Below are positions 13,030-16,774 of a stretch of 16,774 nt of DNA, piece after piece. The notes beneath the pieces are model-generated. The model made no database searches, was not told the DNA's origin, and saw nothing but the letters and a program-made list of their open reading frames with translations. How positions within the stretch are numbered: position 1 is the stretch's first letter; each line of letters starts with the position of its first letter. The position numbers and the translations under genes are program-made. This stretch comes from Clostridiales bacterium (lineage in GTDB: Bacteria; Bacillota; Clostridia; Lachnospirales; WQUN01). The stretch spans positions 1 to 16,774 of the forward strand of contig JAISRJ010000148.1 of assembly GCA_031273705.1 (NCBI GenBank), read 5' to 3'.

Positions 13030-15306
13030 TTACGCGGTACGGTCGGTGTCCTCCATTTGCTCACCCAGGCTTCCCTTTAGTTTAAAATCGGCAATCATTT
13101 TTCTGAAAATTTCGGCTTGGGTACTTAATTCTTGTGTAGAAGCGGCGATTTCTTGTGTAGAAGCTGTGTTTTTTCCTGTTACTTCTACCACTTGACCTAA
13201 AGCTTTGTTTACCTGTGAAATGCTTTGAGTTTGATTTTCTGAATCTTGTGCTATGGTTCTGATATATTCTGAGATTTTTTCTATACCGTTCATGATTTCA
13301 TCCAGTGAGGTAGCGGTTTCGGCGGCTGATTTATTTCCTTCAGATACTTTTTTTAGTGTGTCCTTTATAAGCAGTTCTGTGTCCGCCGACGCTTTTTGGC
13401 TCCGGATTGCCAAATTCCTGACCTCATCCGCCACAACCGCGAACCCTCTGCCGTATTGACCGGCTCGCGCGGCCTCCACGGCGGCGTTAAGCGCCAATAA
13501 GTTAGTTTGAAACGCTATATCTTCTATTATCTTAATTATTGCGGATATACTGTTGGAGACTTTTGATATTTCCTCCATAGAAGTGAGCATAGAGGACATT
13601 TTTTTGTTGCCTTCCGCGGCATTGCCGGATACGGTTCTAGAAAGTTCGTTCGCGTCATGGCTTAATGTAAATATGTCGCCCGCCTGCTCCAGTATAGAGG
13701 ACATAAGCGAATTAACTTGCCGAATTGCCGACTGCTGCAGTTCAGCCCCGTCGCTTAATTCGTTTGTCGAGCCAGCTATCATCAATGTCCCCGTCGCTAC
13801 TTCCTCAGATGTCGCCTTTATTTCACCCATGACATTATTTACACGATCAATAATATTGTTCATAGCTGATTTAATAGGAGCAAAGTCGCCGCTATATTCT
13901 ATGCTTACCTCAATATTATAATTGTCATTCGACAAATTGCCTAATATTTCACTGATGTTAGTGATGTAGCTCTTTAGATCGTCAAGCATTTGATTGATTG
14001 TTTCCTTAAAATCATTAAATTCTCCTTTGTATTCTCCAATTACCTTGCTATCAAGATTACCGCCGCTTGCCAATGTCATTACGGTCTTGGCTTCCTCTAT
14101 AGGTAAAACCATAGCGTCAATCAGTTCATTCAAGCGGTTAATGATTTTTTTCCAGCCGCCTTCGTGGTTAGCGTCGTCCGCGCGAGTTGTCAGCTGACCA
14201 TTGAGTGTCGCGGTGATTAACCCCTCAATATCGAATTCGACGCTATTTAGATTATTTTTCAATTGATCAACGGCTAAATTAAACATAGCTTTTTTGCCTG
14301 GTAATTGAACCAAACTTACATCAAAATTACCCATTGCTACTTTTCTAAGTGTATCAAGCAGAGAAAGCATATCGTCTATAACGGACTTTGACAGACCGTT
14401 TACTTGACAAATCATGTCTTTAAATTTTCCTTGATATTGCGTCTCATCCATAAAATAATCTATGTCGCCTATTTTGATTTGCCGTTCGTTCATAATATTT
14501 ATGTCATTTAACATATTCGCGACTACCCTAGAAACATCGAAGAATTTATTGGCAAGTATTCCTAATTCATCCTTGCGATTGCTTGCCTCCATCCCGCTGA
14601 AATCACCGCAAGTCATACGGTCGGCGGCTATAGTAAGATCTTGAAGCGGCATACGTATATTTTTTATAACCATGGCTGTGAACGCGATTGACAAGCTAAA
14701 GAGTATGATCATAGCAATACCTGAAGCTATGAGATTGTCGACTAAAGCTCTATGATTTTGTTCGGCGGCTATTAATATGTTGTCGTTTAAACTATTAAAG
14801 AGATTTGTAAAATTTAACGCCATAGGTCCGGTAATGTCGGATTCTAACGAGGCAAAAAAACTTTCCATTTTGTCCGGTGTTATTGTCGGAATGCTATATA
14901 CAAAAGATTGCAGGTGATATAAAAATCCATAGACCTTATTGACGCTTTTATTTTCGGGCGAAAGAGGAGGCAAAACCTGCTCCAAAGCCAATATTTCAGC
15001 CTCTGTGTCCAAGAAAGCCTGAGCAAACTGTTCCGACAGGGTCGCGCTTATTTCCGGATCATCCCGAAACAATAACGACTTTAGAGCCAAGATGTGTATA
15101 TTATTATATTTTTCGGATATTCTGGACATTATTTTAAATTCATTGGAGAATTCGATCATATCTCTTTGATATTGGTGGTTACTTACAAAGCTGACTATTA
15201 TCAACAGCGTGGAAAAGCACAACACCAAAACGGCCTCTGTTATCGCTATGGCTATAACTTTATTTTTTACGCTAATATTCTCCAATAACATATTGAGTTT
15301 TTCCAT
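13030..15306 (-). CDS. Methyl-accepting chemotaxis protein with HAMP-like repeats
   Basis: A 758-residue chemoreceptor. Membrane helix 1 lies at about 17-43, an extracellular four-helix-type sensor region at about 44-193, and membrane helix 2 at about 194-214. A HAMP domain follows (about 215-268, with M-P-L-Q-D-L and D-E-L-G-I-L). Next come several further HAMP-like units (about 275-500): each shows a G-N-F/G-Q-L/G-N-L/D-N-Y turn, a small-residue stretch and a helix with the pattern F-x-x-x-x-x-x-x-N-x-x-L/I-x. The signalling domain has the highly conserved tip at about 594-634 (F-Q-T-N-L-L-A-L-N-A-A-V-E-A-A-R-A-G-Q). The protein relays ligand binding to a CheA/CheW array. The start ATG has GGAGG at 5 bases. 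It follows the solute-binding lipoprotein by 56 bases on the same strand, so that protein may present the ligand. No che genes are in view. Confidence 0.93.
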   Translation of the reverse strand: MEKLNMLLENISVKNKVIAIAITEAVLVLCFSTLLIIVSFVSNHQYQRDMIEFSNEFKIMSRISEKYNNIHILALKSLLFRDDPEISATLSEQFAQAFLDTEAEILALEQVLPPLSPENKSVNKVYGFLYHLQSFVYSIPTITPDKMESFFASLESDITGPMALNFTNLFNSLNDNILIAAEQNHRALVDNLIASGIAMIILFSLSIAFTAMVIKNIRMPLQDLTIAADRMTCGDFSGMEASNRKDELGILANKFFDVSRVVANMLNDINIMNERQIKIGDIDYFMDETQYQGKFKDMICQVNGLSKSVIDDMLSLLDTLRKVAMGNFDVSLVQLPGKKAMFNLAVDQLKNNLNSVEFDIEGLITATLNGQLTTRADDANHEGGWKKIINRLNELIDAMVLPIEEAKTVMTLASGGNLDSKVIGEYKGEFNDFKETINQMLDDLKSYITNISEILGNLSNDNYNIEVSIEYSGDFAPIKSAMNNIIDRVNNVMGEIKATSEEVATGTLMIAGSTNELSDGAELQQSAIRQVNSLMSSILEQAGDIFTLSHDANELSRTVSGNAAEGNKKMSSMLTSMEEISKVSNSISAIIKIIEDIAFQTNLLALNAAVEAARAGQYGRGFAVVADEVRNLAIRSQKASADTELLIKDTLKKVSEGNKSAAETATSLDEIMNGIEKISEYIRTIAQDSENQTQSISQVNKALGQVVEVTGKNTASTQEIAASTQELSTQAEIFRKMIADFKLKGSLGEQMEDTDRTA

Positions 15307-15362
15307 ATGTCCTCCAAATTTCAGTCACAGGGGTGGACAGATTTACGGTAGAGGATACCGAG

Positions 15363-16178
15363 CTACACATTCCACTTTTGTTTTAGTTGATCCAATGTCC
15401 CGTCAGATTGAAGTTTTGTGACGAAATTATTAAGATAATCCCATAACTGTTGATTGCCAAGTTTAAGAGCAATGCCATATTGGATAGGGTTAAACGCTTC
15501 TTCCATTACTTCTGTATAATCGTCTACATAACCAAACAAGGCAGCCCGAACTGTACAAAACGCGTCTACATCTCCGGCAAGCAAGGCTCCTTTTAATATG
15601 GGATAATCCGGATATTCCACGACATTAATATTTAATCCACGTTCTTCTATCATAGCCGGTAATGGCTTTGTGGGAGCAGTACCGACAGCTAAACCCGCGA
15701 TTTTTCCGTTTAGCTCCTCGATCTTGGTCATTCTGTCGGCTCTTCTGACCAAGAAAGCCAAATGATCTTCGTAATATGGCTCCGAAAAATGAATCAATTT
15801 TTTTCTATCTTCGTTTATAGTAAATGTACCGATAGTGCAATCTATCCAGCCTTCGTTCAATTTATCTATTCTGTTTTGCGGGGTAACGGGCTTGATACAG
15901 GTTTTGTTTGCGTCGCCGAAGATCTTTTCACCGAGTAATTTGGCGACATCCACTTCAAACCCTTCGAATTCGTTTGATTCTGGTATAAGCGAACTCATTC
16001 TGGGGGCATCGACCTTTACCCCTACCAAAATCGCGCCGCGCTCTATAATTTCCGCGCCGGGTGAATCGGAAGAATCCAATGAGAATTCAGAATCGAATTG
16101 GCCGCAGCCGGAAAGAAGAATTAGTGTTAAGCAGGCAAGCAATAGGTATTTTTTCGCAAGCAATAGGCATTTTTTCAT
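15363..16178 (-). CDS. Amino-acid-type solute-binding lipoprotein
   Basis: A 271-residue protein with a lipoprotein signal peptide and lipobox L-L-S-G-C (Cys25). The mature part is a family 3 periplasmic-type binding protein: I-L-V-G-V-K-V-D-A-P-R, F-E-G-F-E-V-D-V-A-K-L-L-G, N-R-I-D-K-L-N-E-G-W-I-D-C-T-I-G-T-F-T, and the R-K-K-L-I-H-F-S-E-P-Y-Y hallmark, ending D-G-T-L-D-Q-L-K-Q-K-W. These proteins bind polar amino acids for an ABC importer. No permease or ATPase gene is nearby; the chemoreceptor directly downstream (56 bases) is the likely partner, or it serves a transporter elsewhere. The signal peptide contains a 21-bp tandem duplication (K-K-C-L-L-L-A, K-K-Y-L-L-L-A). The start ATG has AGGGAGGA at good spacing. 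Confidence 0.92.
   Translation of the reverse strand: MKKCLLLAKKYLLLACLTLILLSGCGQFDSEFSLDSSDSPGAEIIERGAILVGVKVDAPRMSSLIPESNEFEGFEVDVAKLLGEKIFGDANKTCIKPVTPQNRIDKLNEGWIDCTIGTFTINEDRKKLIHFSEPYYEDHLAFLVRRADRMTKIEELNGKIAGLAVGTAPTKPLPAMIEERGLNINVVEYPDYPILKGALLAGDVDAFCTVRAALFGYVDDYTEVMEEAFNPIQYGIALKLGNQQLWDYLNNFVTKLQSDGTLDQLKQKWNV
16135..16176 (-). repeat. In-frame 21-bp tandem duplication in the lipoprotein signal peptide
   Basis: Two head-to-tail 21-base units (16135-16155 and 16156-16176) differ at one base (T/C). They encode K-K-Y-L-L-L-A and K-K-C-L-L-L-A, so the signal peptide has two basic-hydrophobic starts in a row. Confidence 0.93.
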
Positions 16179-16231
16179 TTGTCTTCCTCCCTTGGTATTA
16201 TCTTACCCTTTAAACGCGAAAATATTAGAAT

Positions 16232-16261
16232 TTCATATTTTATAATTATCCTGAATATAAT
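16232..16261 (+). promoter_or_regulatory. Promoter candidate for spoIIM
   Basis: TTCATA (16232-16237), 18 bases, TATAAT (16256-16261), about 30 bases before the spoIIM start. Being vegetative in type, it would not by itself explain sporulation control. Confidence 0.4.
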
Positions 16262-16290
16262 TTAGCAGCTTGACCGGGAAGTGAATGGGT

Positions 16291-16774
16291 ATGAAATATA
16301 AAAGGAAAGAAGCCAGAACTATAATAGGGAAATTTTATGTGATAATTCTGCTTATTTGTTTGGTCATGGGCTTTATGATAGGCGTTTTTCAGGCTGTCAG
16401 CGCGGATGAAGCGGAGAATAAAGCGCTTATAAGCAGTTTAGACTTGCTTACAAACAATGATGATACGCGAGCGGAGACATTTGTTGAAGGAGTGATTCAA
16501 AACGGCGGATATATGCTGTTGGTCTGGCTGACCGCGTTTGTGCCTTTAGGTTCGCTCGCGGCTTATGTAATACTCTTTATCCGTTCGATGGGATATGGCT
16601 TTACACTTGCCGCGCTGATTAGAGCCTTTGGATGGAATGCCGCGTTGTTTATTATCACCAACCTTGGCGTTAAATGTATAATAATTATTGCCGCCACTTT
16701 TTTTCTGTGTTTGACTTCGATAAAGCGTGTCGAGGTAATTAAGTCCGGCAAAGATTCACAGATGACCGCATATG
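16291..16774 (+). CDS. spoIIM: Stage II sporulation protein M, partial (3' end outside window)
   Basis: 161 codons are visible and the C-terminus is cut. The protein has a membrane helix at about 16-36 (I-I-L-L-I-C-L-V-M-G-F-M-I-G-V-F), a short soluble loop, and further membrane helices at about 72-95 and 116-145. The segment R-S-M-G-Y-G-F-T-L-A-A-L-I-R-A-F-G-W-N matches the SpoIIM/DUF95 core (G-x-x-x-G-F-T, then G-W-N). SpoIIM is part of the SpoIID-SpoIIM-SpoIIP engulfment machine, which remodels septal peptidoglycan and lets the mother cell swallow the forespore. ATG 16291 has GGGAAG at 9 bases; an in-frame ATG at 16285 has too short a spacing. It is divergent from the lipoprotein gene. It indicates a spore-forming lineage. 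Confidence 0.85.
   Translation, partial: MKYKRKEARTIIGKFYVIILLICLVMGFMIGVFQAVSADEAENKALISSLDLLTNNDDTRAETFVEGVIQNGGYMLLVWLTAFVPLGSLAAYVILFIRSMGYGFTLAALIRAFGWNAALFIITNLGVKCIIIIAATFFLCLTSIKRVEVIKSGKDSQMTAY

Noticed and set aside
13120..13175. Repeated TTCTTGTGTAGAAGC in the chemoreceptor gene
   Set aside because: It encodes the normal A-S-T-Q-E heptad repeats of chemoreceptor signalling domains and is not a special repeat.

Overview
The window looks like a chromosomal segment of a low- to moderate-GC, spore-forming Firmicute, most likely a Clostridia-type bacterium. The evidence is a start of spoIIM, RNase Y, a Gram-positive type LexA, a DUF1540 protein, strong AGGAGG ribosome binding sites, TTG starts and classical rho-independent terminators. 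No tRNA, rRNA, CRISPR array or intact transposase is visible.

Layout. (1) Positions 1-2494, minus strand: an AT-rich surface-glycan cassette of a WavE-like glycosyltransferase, a choline-kinase/APH-type small-molecule kinase and a sugar-nucleotidyltransferase cut by the window edge. (2) 2495-3458: about 960 bp without a convincing gene, but with a 19-bp-arm hairpin, 15-bp inverted repeats, a 16-bp direct repeat, an orphan promoter on the minus strand and a 19-codon ORF with a strong Shine-Dalgarno sequence. (3) 3459-5526: a secreted SH3b-CAP protein, divergent from a small ferritin-like protein, then a membrane-anchored protein with a possible GAF-like domain. (4) 5527-5774: a rod-shaped nested hairpin with a large symmetric internal bubble, ending in a terminator. 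This is a candidate 6S-like small RNA. (5) 5840-8858: lexA-hisC-aroA, tightly packed and closed by a terminator. (6) 8971-10557: rny (RNase Y), with its own strong promoter and a shared bidirectional terminator facing a small DUF1540 gene. (7) 10883-12840: asnS and a Nudix ADP-ribose pyrophosphatase. (8) 13030-16178, minus strand: an amino-acid-type solute-binding lipoprotein and a large poly-HAMP chemoreceptor. (9) 16291-end: start of spoIIM.

The two most striking points are these. The LexA protein keeps its DNA-binding domain and overall fold signature, but has lost every element of self-cleavage: the Ala-Gly site reads Glu-Asp, the catalytic Ser is Ala and the catalytic Lys is Arg, all at exactly conserved spacing. 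It should therefore be a non-inducible repressor. Separately, RNase Y has a perfect ribosome binding site placed in front of ATA codons, with no ATG, GTG or TTG at the right distance. This suggests an AUA start or a damaged start codon in a key RNA-decay gene.

How the genes work together: the left block builds or decorates a cell-surface polymer. The lexA-hisC-aroA operon links a (possibly uninducible) regulator to aromatic or histidine biosynthesis. asnS and the Nudix gene are housekeeping. The lipoprotein and chemoreceptor probably form a sensing pair, inserted where nudF and spoIIM would lie close together in related genomes.
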